Assembly (NCBI RefSeq): GCF_000818195.1
Contig: NZ_JTHL01000001.1
Location: 5,965,297-6,004,806 of the forward strand
Direction of reading: 5' to 3'
DNA length: 39,510 bases
Source of the DNA: Streptomyces sp. 150FB
Lineage (GTDB): Bacteria > Actinomycetota > Actinomycetes > Streptomycetales > Streptomycetaceae
Part shown: positions 16,295 through 24,733 of the stretch, one piece after another
How positions within the stretch are numbered: the first letter of the stretch is position 1
Layout of the letters: each line of letters opens with the position of its first letter
Translations under genes and position numbers: made by a program
The notes under the pieces: generated by a model
The model's database searches: none
The model's input: the letters and a program-made list of their open reading frames with translations, nothing else
Told to the model about the DNA's origin: nothing

Positions 16295-17570
16295 GCTGTC
16301 CCCCTCGCTGCGCCAGAGCACCGGCGAAACTGTCATCGATGAACGGGATGCCGCCGTAACTGCCCCCCAGATAGCGGCGCTCACGGTTCTCCTCCTTGCG
16401 CGGTTTGAATTCCGCGAGGGAGTAGAGAGACGTCTCGCCGTGGGAGTCCTTCTCCACGAACCACACCTGGTCCCGCTTGAGGATGTCCTCGCCGCTCACC
16501 CGGCCCAGCAGACTCGCGTCGTGGGTGGTGAAGACGAGCTGAGCGCCCTTGGGGTTGGTGGCCGGGTTCTGGAAGAGGTCGATCAGGCGGGCGGTGAGCA
16601 GCGAGTGGAGACTTGAATCGATCTCGTCCACGACGAAGGTTCCCCCCTTCCTCAGAACAGCGAGGAAGCGCGGCGCGTGGCCGAGCAGGGCCTGGGTGCC
16701 CGAGGATTCGTCGTGGAGCTCCATCTGCACGACGCCGTCCCGCCCCCGGTGGCCGATCCACGGCCGGACCATCTCGCGCGGGCCCTCCTCTTCCAGTTCC
16801 AGGAGGGTGCGTCGCGGAATATGGGGCCCGAAGCGCTTACGCAAGGTCTCTTCGTCCATCAGGACGCGTTCGGTGCCGCACTCCTCGATGCCGAGGTCAG
16901 CCGCGCGCAGCAGCTCCAGGATCTCGGGGTGCCGGCCGGCGTCCTCCAGGGCGCGCATCGCGGAAATGCCCTGGAGGCTCGAACTGCCGGGGTTCCTGAA
17001 CTGGAGCTTGCGAGCGAACCAGTCGTATACCGGGCGGAAGTCCTGCTGCTTCGAGCGGGCGGCCAGGGACAGGAACAGCACATTGGGTTCGGTGATGCTC
17101 TCCACCAGGGCGAGTTGCCCCTGCTTCTGGGACGCACCCGGCGTGACATCGTCACCGGCGCGGGAGAACAGCTCGCGTTTCTTGCCCTTCGGGTAACTGT
17201 CGAGCCACTCCTCCACGACGCGCTCGTCATCGACGCTGAATCCGTAGGTGTAGCGGGTGCCGTCGAGCAGCAGATCCACCACGTACCAGGACGGCTCACC
17301 CTTGGCCTCCGCGTCGAGGACGAACGGATTGCGGTCCACCCCTCCGTCCGGTTCGGAGTCCCGGTGCGAGGAGACCACCATGCGGGCCATGTACTGGAGC
17401 GCGCCCACCAGGTTCGACTTGCCCGAGGCGTTGGCCCCGAAGATCCCGGTGACGGGCACGGCCTCCCAGCGAGTCTCCTCGGGCCGGTCGGCGTCGTAGA
17501 CGGGGTGAAGATTGAGCTGTTGTTCCTTACGGATGGAGCGGTGATTCGCCACTCGGAAGCTCAACAACAT
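16233..17570 (-). CDS. AAA ATPase of RloA/AbiLi type
   Basis: 445 residues from ATG 17570; ATG 17576 is two codons earlier and equally possible. The N-terminus MLLSFRVANHRSIRKEQQL and Walker A GANASGKS (45-52) are typical of AAA_15/AAA_21 SMC-like ATPases. The C-terminal half has ESSGTQALL (ABC-type signature), Walker B GGTFVVDEIDSSLH (~314) and the switch FTTHDASLLG. Such ATPases dimerise through their nucleotide sites and pair with RloB, in phage-defence systems including Lactococcus AbiL (AbiLi/AbiLii). It is upstream of and overlaps rloB by 62 bases. Flanking genes are housekeeping or transport types, and I see no integrase, tRNA or direct repeats marking an island. The trigger and target are unknown. 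Confidence 0.87.
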   Translation of the reverse strand: MLLSFRVANHRSIRKEQQLNLHPVYDADRPEETRWEAVPVTGIFGANASGKSNLVGALQYMARMVVSSHRDSEPDGGVDRNPFVLDAEAKGEPSWYVVDLLLDGTRYTYGFSVDDERVVEEWLDSYPKGKKRELFSRAGDDVTPGASQKQGQLALVESITEPNVLFLSLAARSKQQDFRPVYDWFARKLQFRNPGSSSLQGISAMRALEDAGRHPEILELLRAADLGIEECGTERVLMDEETLRKRFGPHIPRRTLLELEEEGPREMVRPWIGHRGRDGVVQMELHDESSGTQALLGHAPRFLAVLRKGGTFVVDEIDSSLHSLLTARLIDLFQNPATNPKGAQLVFTTHDASLLGRVSGEDILKRDQVWFVEKDSHGETSLYSLAEFKPRKEENRERRYLGGSYGGIPFIDDSFAGALAQRGGQRGQDAETERQEETPGPLARN

Positions 17571-17756
17571 CGACATCCACCACCCTGAGAGTCGCTCTTG
17601 CGGCTGCACGCTTTTGCTTTCTCTGCCAGTAAATCGCGCGAAACGACTCCCGGCAATGATCGTTAACCCGTACGTGGCGATCTGCGTGGAAAACCCGCAC
17701 GGCTGCCATATTTACGGGACGCGTTTCGTCCGCCGGCCACTGGGTCGCGTAGGCCC

Positions 17757-17773
17757 ACCGGCCGTCGGCCGGT
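17757..17773. promoter_or_regulatory. Perfect hairpin ACCGGCC-GTC-GGCCGGT in the 17571-18002 gap
   Basis: Seven-bp perfect arms around a 3-base loop. The 432-bp gap holds the divergent promoters of the ATPase/rloB pair and the amidohydrolase; no gene or RNA is otherwise visible in it. It might be an operator or part of a leader transcript. Confidence 0.4.
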
Positions 17774-18002
17774 AAGCGCTGGTCCGTGGGCGGCCGCTGT
17801 CGGGACCGTGACGGCCCTGCCGACTGAAACCCTGAGGGCACCCGGCATGAGAAGCATGATCCGGGGAAGGCGTCTGTATACCCACAACCACAGAGAGTCA
17901 TGCACCCCCAGGCCAGGTTTCAGCGCCCGAGTGGCTGAAATTTTACGGATCCGGCCATCGTTGATCCTGGCAAGGCATAACGTTCGGCAGGTGAACCAGT
18001 TG

Positions 18003-19301
18003 ATGTCGCTCGACGAGTCAGACGCGTCAGACGGACCGGAGCAGAACCCGCCCGGGGCAGGGGCCCCGGGCCGACAGGTCACTCCGAACGGCGAGGCACC
18101 CGCCCTGCCCACGCCGCCCGCCCTGCCCGGCGGGCTCTCCCCGGAGCTGCTCAGCGAGCTGATCGCGTTCCGCCGGGACATGCACATGCACCCCGAGCTG
18201 GGGAACGAGGAGTTCCGCGCCACCGCGCTGGTCAAGGGCCGCCTGGAGCAGGCCGGGCTCGCGCCGCGCGTACTCGACTCCGGGACCGGCGTCATCTGCG
18301 ACATCGGGACCTGGGACGGGGTGCGCCCGCTGCTGGCGATCCGCGCCGACCTCGACGCGCTGCCCATCCCCGACACCAAGACCGTGCCCTACCGCTCCAC
18401 CGTGCCGGACCGCACGCACGCGTGCGGGCACGACGTGCACACCACCACCGTCCTCGGTGCCGGTCTCGTCCTCGCCGACCTCGACCGGCAGGGGCTGCTG
18501 CCCCGGCCCGTACGGCTGATCTTCCAGCCCGCCGAGGAGATGATGCCCGGCGGCGCCGGACACGCGATCACCTCCGGGGCGCTGGAGGGCGTCGGCAGGA
18601 TCATCGCGCTGCACTGCGACCCCAAGGTCGACGCCGGGAAGGTCGGGCTGCGGGTCGGCCCCATCACGTCGGCCTGCGACCGGCTGGATATCGCCCTCGA
18701 CGGGCCCGGCGGCCACACAGCCCGCCCGCACCTGACCACGGACCTGGTGACGGCGGTCGCCCGGGTGGCCACCGATGTGCCGGCCGTGCTGGCCCGCCGG
18801 GTCGACACCCGGTCCGGCCTCGCCGTGACCTGGGGCCGGATCGACGCCGGGCACGCGCCCAATGTGATCCCGCAGCACGCCGAGCTGTCCGGTACCGTCC
18901 GCTGCCTCGACCTGGCCGCCTGGCACGAGGCGCCCGACCTGATCCACGCGGTGATCGACGAGGTGGCGGCGCTGCACGGCGCCAAGTCGCAGATCACGTA
19001 CGTACGCGGGGTGCCGCCGGTCGTCAACGACCAGGGCGCGACCGAGCTGCTGCGCGACGCCCAGACCGCGCGCCTCGGATCGCATGCGATTGAGGACACC
19101 GAACAGAGTCTCGGCGGCGAGGACTTCTCCTGGTACCTGGAGACGGTCCCCGGAGCGATGGCGAGGCTCGGCGTCAAGACCCCCGGCGACCCTGCCCGTT
19201 ATGACCTGCATCGTGGTGATTTCGATGTCGACGAGAGCGCGATCAAGGTCGGTGTGGAGCTGTTCACTGGCGCCGCGTTGCTCGACGGAAACCGTTTGTA
19301 A
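18003..19301 (+). CDS. M20-family amidohydrolase (aminoacylase-like)
   Basis: 432 residues from ATG 18003, with AGGTGA 9 bases upstream; GTG 17991 is an in-frame alternative. The first ~45 residues are acidic and Pro-rich. The catalytic domain follows: HMHPELGNEEFRA, RADLDALPI, HACGHDVHT (metal ligands), FQPAEEMMPGGAGHA (catalytic Glu pair), HCDPK, GGHTARPH from the dimerisation domain, and GGEDFSWYLE near the C-terminus. This is the M20D/HipO type that hydrolyses N-acyl amino acids or similar amides in the cytoplasm. It precedes the BMP lipoprotein gene by 138 bases with a separate promoter motif between, so a link to nucleoside salvage is only positional. Confidence 0.9.
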   Translation: MSLDESDASDGPEQNPPGAGAPGRQVTPNGEAPALPTPPALPGGLSPELLSELIAFRRDMHMHPELGNEEFRATALVKGRLEQAGLAPRVLDSGTGVICDIGTWDGVRPLLAIRADLDALPIPDTKTVPYRSTVPDRTHACGHDVHTTTVLGAGLVLADLDRQGLLPRPVRLIFQPAEEMMPGGAGHAITSGALEGVGRIIALHCDPKVDAGKVGLRVGPITSACDRLDIALDGPGGHTARPHLTTDLVTAVARVATDVPAVLARRVDTRSGLAVTWGRIDAGHAPNVIPQHAELSGTVRCLDLAAWHEAPDLIHAVIDEVAALHGAKSQITYVRGVPPVVNDQGATELLRDAQTARLGSHAIEDTEQSLGGEDFSWYLETVPGAMARLGVKTPGDPARYDLHRGDFDVDESAIKVGVELFTGAALLDGNRL

Positions 19302-19365
19302 CCGGCCAGGACACCTCCCGTTCGCGACGATCCGATAACAGCTTCCGTACGGGCCTTTATCTGAC

Positions 19366-19380
19366 ATCTACGCGCGTTAC
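19366..19380 (+). promoter_or_regulatory. CTACGCGCGTWR-type operator, site 1 (before the BMP gene)
   Basis: ATCTACGCGCGTTAC, with the 8-bp core ACGCGCGT at 19370-19377 and TTA in place of the TAG arm. It lies 60 bases upstream of the lipoprotein start. The same core recurs before the ABC operon and before add. Confidence 0.65.
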
Positions 19381-19439
19381 GATCGCCGCGAAACCAGCGC
19401 CGGAAGAGGCGCTTCGGTCAGGTCGAAGGGACCACCCTC

Positions 19440-20495
19440 TTGCGCCGGGTAACGAAGATCGCAGCGGCGGGAATCGCCTCCGCCGCGCTCGCAATGTCTG
19501 CCACCGCGTGTGGCAGCACGTCGGCCGACAAGGCCAAGGACAGCGCGTCCAGCTCGGCGAAGGGTGACGTCAAGGTCGGTGTCGCCTACGACGTGGGCGG
19601 CCGTGGCGACCACTCCTTCAACGACTCCGCCGCTCGCGGCATGGACAAGGCGAAGAAGGAGTTCGGTGGCGAGGTCAAGGAGTTGACCGCCAAGACCACC
19701 GACACCGAGGCCGACCGCCTCGACCGGCTCTCCCAGCTCGCCGAGGCCGGCTACAACCCGGTCATCGGCATCGGCTTCACCTACGCCCCTTCCATGGAGA
19801 AGGCGGCGAAGCAGTACCCGGACACGACCTTCGGAATCGTCGACGCCGTCGTCAACGCGAAGAACGTCGACAACATGGTCTTCACCGAGGAGCAGAGCTC
19901 CTACCTCGCCGGTGTGGCGGCGGCGCTGAAGACCAAGAAGAAGCACGTCGGCTTCATCGGCGGCCAGGACTCGGTGCTGATCAAGAAGTTCGAGGCCGGT
20001 TACAAGCAGGGCGTCAAGGACACCAAGCCGGGCATCAAGGTCGACACCCAGTACCTGTCGCACGGCTCCGACACGTCCGGCTTCGCCAGCCCCGACAAGG
20101 GCCAGGCGGCGGCGCAGGGCATGCTCGACAACGGCGCCGACGTCATCTACACGGCGGCGGGCTCCTCCGGCAACGGCGCCATCGAGGCCGTCCACGGCGT
20201 CAAGGGCGCGTGGGCGATAGGGGTCGACTCCGACCAGTACGAGCAGCCGCAGCTCGCTCAGTACAAGAGCGCGATCCTGACGTCCGTCGTCAAGAACGTC
20301 GACGGCGGTGTCTACGATCTGATCAAGTCCGTCAAGGACGGCGCCCCGCTCACCGGCACCCAGACGTACTCGCTCGCCAAGGGCGGTGTCTCCCTGACCA
20401 CCAGCGGCGGCTTCATCAAGGACATCCAGCCGCAGCTCGACGCGGCCAAGAAGAAGATCGTCGACGGTACGATCAAGGTCGCGACCACCCCGTAA
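19440..20495 (+). CDS. BMP-family nucleoside-binding lipoprotein
   Basis: 351 residues from TTG 19440 (GAAGGGA 8 bases upstream). The leader, KIAAAGIASAALAMSATAC, ends in a lipobox-like cysteine, so the protein is likely anchored to the membrane outer face. The mature protein is a BMP/PnrA-like substrate-binding protein: KVGVAYDVGGRGDHSFNDSA, then GIGFTYAPSM, EEQSSYLAGVAAA, FIGGQDS, GSSGNGAIEA and VDSDQY. BMP proteins bind purine or pyrimidine nucleosides and hand them to a Rbs-type ABC transporter. The transporter genes follow, but a strong hairpin lies between, so this gene is probably transcribed separately and at higher level. It has its own copy of the shared palindrome upstream. Confidence 0.93.
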   Translation: MRRVTKIAAAGIASAALAMSATACGSTSADKAKDSASSSAKGDVKVGVAYDVGGRGDHSFNDSAARGMDKAKKEFGGEVKELTAKTTDTEADRLDRLSQLAEAGYNPVIGIGFTYAPSMEKAAKQYPDTTFGIVDAVVNAKNVDNMVFTEEQSSYLAGVAAALKTKKKHVGFIGGQDSVLIKKFEAGYKQGVKDTKPGIKVDTQYLSHGSDTSGFASPDKGQAAAQGMLDNGADVIYTAAGSSGNGAIEAVHGVKGAWAIGVDSDQYEQPQLAQYKSAILTSVVKNVDGGVYDLIKSVKDGAPLTGTQTYSLAKGGVSLTTSGGFIKDIQPQLDAAKKKIVDGTIKVATTP

Positions 20496-20554
20496 GGGCC
20501 ACCCGCGATCCGGCGGCGTACGGGGGCAGGAAACCCGCGGCCGTCGATGCGTCC

Positions 20555-20595
20555 GGGCCCGGTGGAGGAGGGGCTCCCCCTCTTCCACCGGGCCC
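20555..20595 (+). terminator. Strong 19-bp hairpin between the BMP gene and the ABC operon
   Basis: GGGCCCGGTGGAGGAGGGG (20555-20573), loop CTC, CCCCTCTTCCACCGGGCCC (20577-20595): 18 Watson-Crick pairs and one wobble. It is 60 bases past the BMP stop. No T-run follows, as is usual in high-GC genomes. It would insulate the lipoprotein message or stabilise its 3' end. Confidence 0.8.
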
Positions 20596-20606
20596 AATAA
20601 CGATGT

Positions 20607-20637
20607 GTCAACTCTACGCGCGTAGGCATGAGTTGAC
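20607..20637 (+). promoter_or_regulatory. Operator site 2: CTACGCGCGTAG nested between GTCAACTC/GAGTTGAC
   Basis: The perfect 12-bp palindrome CTACGCGCGTAG is at 20614-20625. It lies inside a second perfect inverted repeat, GTCAACTC (20607-20614) with GAGTTGAC (20630-20637). A further repeat, TGACGC-GCTA-GCGTCA, follows at 20634-20649. All are upstream of the ABC ATPase gene and downstream of the hairpin, placing them in that operon's promoter. Confidence 0.7.
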
Positions 20638-20733
20638 GCGCTAGCGTCACCGAACGCCCCCCGCCCCACCGCTCCTTCCCTCCGAGGTGAGTGCGCCATC
20701 AACGCGTCCAGTCCGCCCGCCGCCCCGTCGGCC

Positions 20734-22311
20734 GTGCCTCCCGCGGTCCCGTCCGACGTCCCTCCCGCCGTCGAACTGCGCGGCATCACCAAACGCTTCC
20801 CGGGTGTCATCGCCAACAGCGACATCGACATCACCGTCCGCAGAGGCACCGTCCACGCCCTCTGCGGTGAGAACGGCGCCGGCAAGTCGACCCTGATGAA
20901 AATCCTCTACGGCATGCAGAAGCCGGACGAGGGGACCATCGCCGTCGACGGACAGCAGGTTGTCCTCGGCAGCCCGGCGGACGCGATAGCGCACGGCATC
21001 GGCATGGTGCACCAGCACTTCATGCTGGCCGAGTACCTCACCGTCCTGGAGAACGTCGTGCTCGGCAGCGAGAAGCTGTACGGCATCGGCGCCAGGGCCC
21101 GCGCCAAGGTCCGGGAGATCTCCGACGCGTACGGCCTCGGCGTACGCCCCGACGCCGTCGTCGAGGAACTCGGGGTCGCCGACCGCCAGCGCGTCGAGAT
21201 CCTCAAGGTCCTCTACCGGGGCGCCCGTACGCTCATCCTCGACGAGCCCACGGCCGTCCTCGTACCGCAGGAGGTCGAGGCGCTCTTCGACAACCTGCGG
21301 GGCCTCAAGGCCGAGGGCCTGACCGTCATCTTCATCTCCCACAAGCTCGGCGAGGTGCTCACGGTCGCCGACGAGATCACGGTCATCCGCCGCGGTACGA
21401 CGGTCGGCACCGCCGACCCGGGCACGACCACCACCCGGCAGCTCGCCGAGCTGATGGTCGGCAGCCAACTGCCCTCCCCGGGCACGCACGAGTCCACCGT
21501 CACCGGCACCCCCGCGCTCACCGTCCAGGACCTGAAGCTGACCGCCGCCGACGCCGACGGCGCCGTACGCGACGTCCTCGCCGGCATCAGCTTCGTCATC
21601 CACAAGGGCGAAGTGCTGGGCATCGCGGGCGTCGAGGGCAACGGGCAGGCCGAACTCGTCGAAGCGGTCATGGGCATGCGGGACCCGGACGGCGGGTCGA
21701 TCACCCTCGACTCCACCGACATCTCGCACCTCCCCACCCGCAAGCGGCGCGAGAGCGGCATCGGCTACATCCCCGAGGACCGCCACCGCCACGGCCTGCT
21801 GCTGGAAGCCCCGCTCTGGGAGAACCGCATGCTCGGCCATGTCACCGAGCCGCCCAACTCCCGGCACGGCCTGATCGACGGCCGGGCCGCCCGCCTCGAC
21901 ACCGAACGGATCGTGCGCGAGTACGACGTACGCACCCCCGGTATCGACGTCACGGCGGCCTCGCTCTCCGGCGGCAACCAGCAGAAGCTGATCGTCGGCC
22001 GCGAGATGAGCCACAGCCCCAAACTCCTCATCGCCGCACACCCCACCCGGGGTGTGGACGTCGGCGCGCAGGCGCAGATCTGGGACCAGATCCGCGAGGC
22101 CCGCCGCGAAGGGCTCGCCGTCCTGCTGATCTCCGCCGACCTCGACGAGCTGATCGGCCTGTCCGACTCCCTGCGGGTGATGTACCGGGGCCGCCTGGTC
22201 GCCGACGCCGACCCCGCCACGATCACCCCCGAAGAACTGGGATCCGCCATGACGGGCGCCGCCGCCGGCCACCTCGAAGCGCCGGCCGGAACGGGGGAGG
22301 AGGACCGATGA
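20734..22311 (+). CDS. Nucleoside-type ABC transporter ATPase (two ABC domains)
   Basis: 525 residues if GTG 20734 is the start. Domain 1 has Walker A GENGAGKS, a degenerate signature LGVADRQRVEIL, Walker B TLILDEPTAVL and ISHK. Domain 2 has a degenerate Walker A GVEGNGQAEL, a good signature LSGGNQQKL, and an altered Walker B LLIAAHPTRGVDVGA, in which the usual catalytic Asp-Glu is missing. That asymmetry is normal for Rbs/BMP-type nucleoside importers, where one site hydrolyses ATP. The last codons overlap the next start (ATGA). The start is doubtful: no ribosome site precedes 20734, whereas GAGGTGA lies 7 bases before an in-frame ATC at 20698, whose following codons encode the Asn-Ala-Ser-Ser-Pro expected of an N-terminus. 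Confidence 0.93.
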   Translation: MPPAVPSDVPPAVELRGITKRFPGVIANSDIDITVRRGTVHALCGENGAGKSTLMKILYGMQKPDEGTIAVDGQQVVLGSPADAIAHGIGMVHQHFMLAEYLTVLENVVLGSEKLYGIGARARAKVREISDAYGLGVRPDAVVEELGVADRQRVEILKVLYRGARTLILDEPTAVLVPQEVEALFDNLRGLKAEGLTVIFISHKLGEVLTVADEITVIRRGTTVGTADPGTTTTRQLAELMVGSQLPSPGTHESTVTGTPALTVQDLKLTAADADGAVRDVLAGISFVIHKGEVLGIAGVEGNGQAELVEAVMGMRDPDGGSITLDSTDISHLPTRKRRESGIGYIPEDRHRHGLLLEAPLWENRMLGHVTEPPNSRHGLIDGRAARLDTERIVREYDVRTPGIDVTAASLSGGNQQKLIVGREMSHSPKLLIAAHPTRGVDVGAQAQIWDQIREARREGLAVLLISADLDELIGLSDSLRVMYRGRLVADADPATITPEELGSAMTGAAAGHLEAPAGTGEEDR

Positions 22312-23441
22312 AGAAGCTCACCGCGCGACTCGACAAGGAGCGCCTGCTCCTCGCGATCGCCGCACCCGTACTGGCGGTGATCGCCGCGCTGGTCATCACC
22401 GCGCTGATCATCCTCGCCACCGGCAAGAACCCCATCGACGCGTTCAACGACATGCTGTCGTACGGCTCGGCCAGCGACAGCCAGGTCTACATCCTCAACA
22501 AGGCGACCACGTACTACCTCGCCGGCGTGGCCGTGGCCATCGGCTTCCGGATGAACCTGTTCAACATCGGGGTCGACGGGCAGTACCGTATCGCCGCCTT
22601 CGTCGCTGCCGTCGTGGGCGGCTCGCTGCACCTGCCCGGCATCATCCAGATCCCCGTCGTCATCATCGTCGCGATGCTCGTCGGCGCCATGTGGTCCGGC
22701 ATCGCCGGCATCCTCAAGACCTCGCGCGGGGTCAGCGAGGTCATCTCGACGATCATGCTCAACTCGATCGCGACCGCGATCATCGGCTATCTGCTCCAGC
22801 CCGGCAAGCTCGGCCAGCTCGACGACGCGGGCACCCTCGTCTCCACCAAGTCCCTGCCCGAGTCCTCGTGGTTCTTCACCCTGGACATGGGCCCGGCCGG
22901 CCAACTGTGGGGCTTCATCGTCCTCGCCGCCGTCGCGGGCGTCGCGTACTGGTTCATCCTCGGCCGTACGCGCTTCGGCTACGACCTGCGCGCCGTCGGC
23001 CGGTCCGAGCCGGCCGCCGCTGCCAGCGGTGTCAGCGTCAAGAAGGTCGTCGTCACCAGCATGCTGCTGTCCGGCGCCACCGCGGGACTGGTCGGCATGC
23101 CGACCCTGCTCAACGACAGCCACGCCTTCAGCAACAACTTCCCGCTGGGAGTCGGCTTCACCGGCATCGCCATCGCGCTCCTCGGCCGCAACAACCCCAT
23201 CGGCATCGCACTCGCCGCGCTCCTCTGGGGCTATCTGGAACGCACCACCAACCACCTTGAACTCATCGGTTACGACAAGGAGATCCTCGGCGTCATCCAG
23301 GGCGTGATCGTCCTGTGCGTCGTCATCGCCTACGAACTCGTACGCCGTTACGGCCTCAAGCGCCAGCAGCAGCGCGTAGGCGCCGAACTGGCCGCAGCAC
23401 GGCCCGCAGCCGCCACGACCGAGAAGCAGGAGGTGGCGTGA
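22308..23441 (+). CDS. Nucleoside ABC transporter permease 1
   Basis: 377 residues from ATG 22308, after GGAGGAGGACCG and overlapping the ATPase stop by 4 bases. A hydrophobic inner-membrane protein of the BPD_transp_2 (Rbs/branched-chain) family. Segments include AAPVLAVIAALVITALIILA, TTYYLAGVAVAIGFRMNLFN-type helix 2, the conserved GVDGQ (NIGVDGQYRIAAFVAA), VISTIMLNSIAT, and the coupling region GRTRFGYDLRAVGRSEPAAAASG that faces the ATPase. It is the first of the two permeases that form the heteromeric channel. Its stop overlaps the next start (TGATG). Confidence 0.93.
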   Translation: MKKLTARLDKERLLLAIAAPVLAVIAALVITALIILATGKNPIDAFNDMLSYGSASDSQVYILNKATTYYLAGVAVAIGFRMNLFNIGVDGQYRIAAFVAAVVGGSLHLPGIIQIPVVIIVAMLVGAMWSGIAGILKTSRGVSEVISTIMLNSIATAIIGYLLQPGKLGQLDDAGTLVSTKSLPESSWFFTLDMGPAGQLWGFIVLAAVAGVAYWFILGRTRFGYDLRAVGRSEPAAAASGVSVKKVVVTSMLLSGATAGLVGMPTLLNDSHAFSNNFPLGVGFTGIAIALLGRNNPIGIALAALLWGYLERTTNHLELIGYDKEILGVIQGVIVLCVVIAYELVRRYGLKRQQQRVGAELAAARPAAATTEKQEVA

Positions 23442-24733
23442 TGACCGCCACGACGACCGCAACGCCTCCTCCCACCACGCCCAAGGCGCAGGCCACCCCG
23501 CGCAGGGGCGGCCGCAGGCTGACCTTCGCACAGATCCTGCTGATCATCGCGGGCGCGCTGGTCCTCGTCTCCGCCGTACGGATGCTGACCGGCTCGGACC
23601 AGCTCGACTCCGTCGGCCAGGTCAGCGCCGCCCTCGGCCTCGCCGTACCGATCGGCCTCGCGGGACTCGCCGGACTCTGGTCCGAGCGGGCCGGTGTCGT
23701 CAACATCGGCCTCGAAGGCATGATGATCCTCGGCACCTTCGGGGCCGGCTGGATCGGCTGGCAGACCAGCCCCTGGCTGGGCCTGCTCGCCGGCATCGGC
23801 TTCGGCGTGCTGGGCGGACTGCTGCACGCGGTGGTGACCGTCACCTTCGGCGTCGACCACATCGTCTCCGGTGTGGCCATCAACCTGCTCGCCCTCGGTG
23901 TCACGCAGTACCTCGCCAAGCTCTTCTTCAACTCGGGCAAGGCGATCGAGGCGGGCGGCAACCCCAAGTCGTCCCCGGCCATGGGCTCGCTGCCCGACTA
24001 CTCGATCCCGGGTGTCTCCAGCGGCCTCACCTCGCTGGCGAACCACCACTGGTTCCTGATCTCGGACATCGCCGGCATCGTCGGCGGGCTCTTCACCGAC
24101 CTGTCGATCCTGACGATCCTCGCGCTGCTGCTGTTCGTCGGCACCTGGCTGCTGCTGTGGAAGACCTCGTTCGGACTGCGGCTGCGCTCCTGCGGTGAGA
24201 ACCCGATCGCCGCCGAGTCGCTGGGCGTCAACGTCTACTCGTACAAGTACGCGGCCGTCGCCATATCGGGTGGTCTCGCCGGTTTCGGCGGCGCCTTCCT
24301 GACCATGGTCCCCGCGCACACCTACCTCGAAGGCCAGACCGGCGGGCGTGGCTACATCGGCCTTGCCGCGATGATCTTCGGCAACTGGCGGCCCGGCGGA
24401 CTCGCCATGGGCGCCGGACTCTTCGGCTTCTCCGACGCGCTCCAGTTGCGCAACGGCGGCGAGATCGTGCACGCGCTGCTGCTCCTGCTCGTGGTGCTGC
24501 TGGTGCTGCTGGCCGCGTGGAAGGCGTACCGCAGGGCGGTGTGGCAGGCCGTGGCGAGCGCGGTCGTGGCCGCGATCGTCCTGGTGTGGTACTTGGTGAC
24601 CGACACCGTGCCCGAGGACTTCGTGGGCGCGACCCCGTACGTCGTGACGCTGCTCGTGCTCTCGCTCTCCGCGCAACGGCTGCGGATGCCCAAGGCCGAC
24701 GGCTTGCGCTATCGCAAGGGACAAGGGCAATGA
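23441..24733 (+). CDS. Nucleoside ABC transporter permease 2
   Basis: 430 residues from ATG 23441, with AGGAGGTG 5 bases upstream; the frame extends back into permease 1 but the overlapping ATG is the natural start. The first ~25 residues are Thr/Pro-rich and cytoplasmic. The membrane part has LAVPIGLAGLAGLWSERAG, NIGLEGMMILGTF, HIVSGVAINLLALG, the coupling loop FGLRLRSCGENPIAAESLGV, and GFGGAFLTM. It is the second permease of the operon, in the inner membrane, pairing with permease 1. Translation is coupled on both sides: TGATG with permease 1 and ATGA with cdd. Confidence 0.93.
   Translation: MTATTTATPPPTTPKAQATPRRGGRRLTFAQILLIIAGALVLVSAVRMLTGSDQLDSVGQVSAALGLAVPIGLAGLAGLWSERAGVVNIGLEGMMILGTFGAGWIGWQTSPWLGLLAGIGFGVLGGLLHAVVTVTFGVDHIVSGVAINLLALGVTQYLAKLFFNSGKAIEAGGNPKSSPAMGSLPDYSIPGVSSGLTSLANHHWFLISDIAGIVGGLFTDLSILTILALLLFVGTWLLLWKTSFGLRLRSCGENPIAAESLGVNVYSYKYAAVAISGGLAGFGGAFLTMVPAHTYLEGQTGGRGYIGLAAMIFGNWRPGGLAMGAGLFGFSDALQLRNGGEIVHALLLLLVVLLVLLAAWKAYRRAVWQAVASAVVAAIVLVWYLVTDTVPEDFVGATPYVVTLLVLSLSAQRLRMPKADGLRYRKGQGQ

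Noticed and set aside
17571..18002. tRNA or attachment site near the RloA/RloB pair
   Set aside because: No cloverleaf could be drawn and no direct repeats flank the pair; no integrase seen.
20647..23531. Long minus-strand open frames opposite the ABC transporter genes
   Set aside because: Opposite a complete ATPase and permease with all motifs; no starts with ribosome sites.
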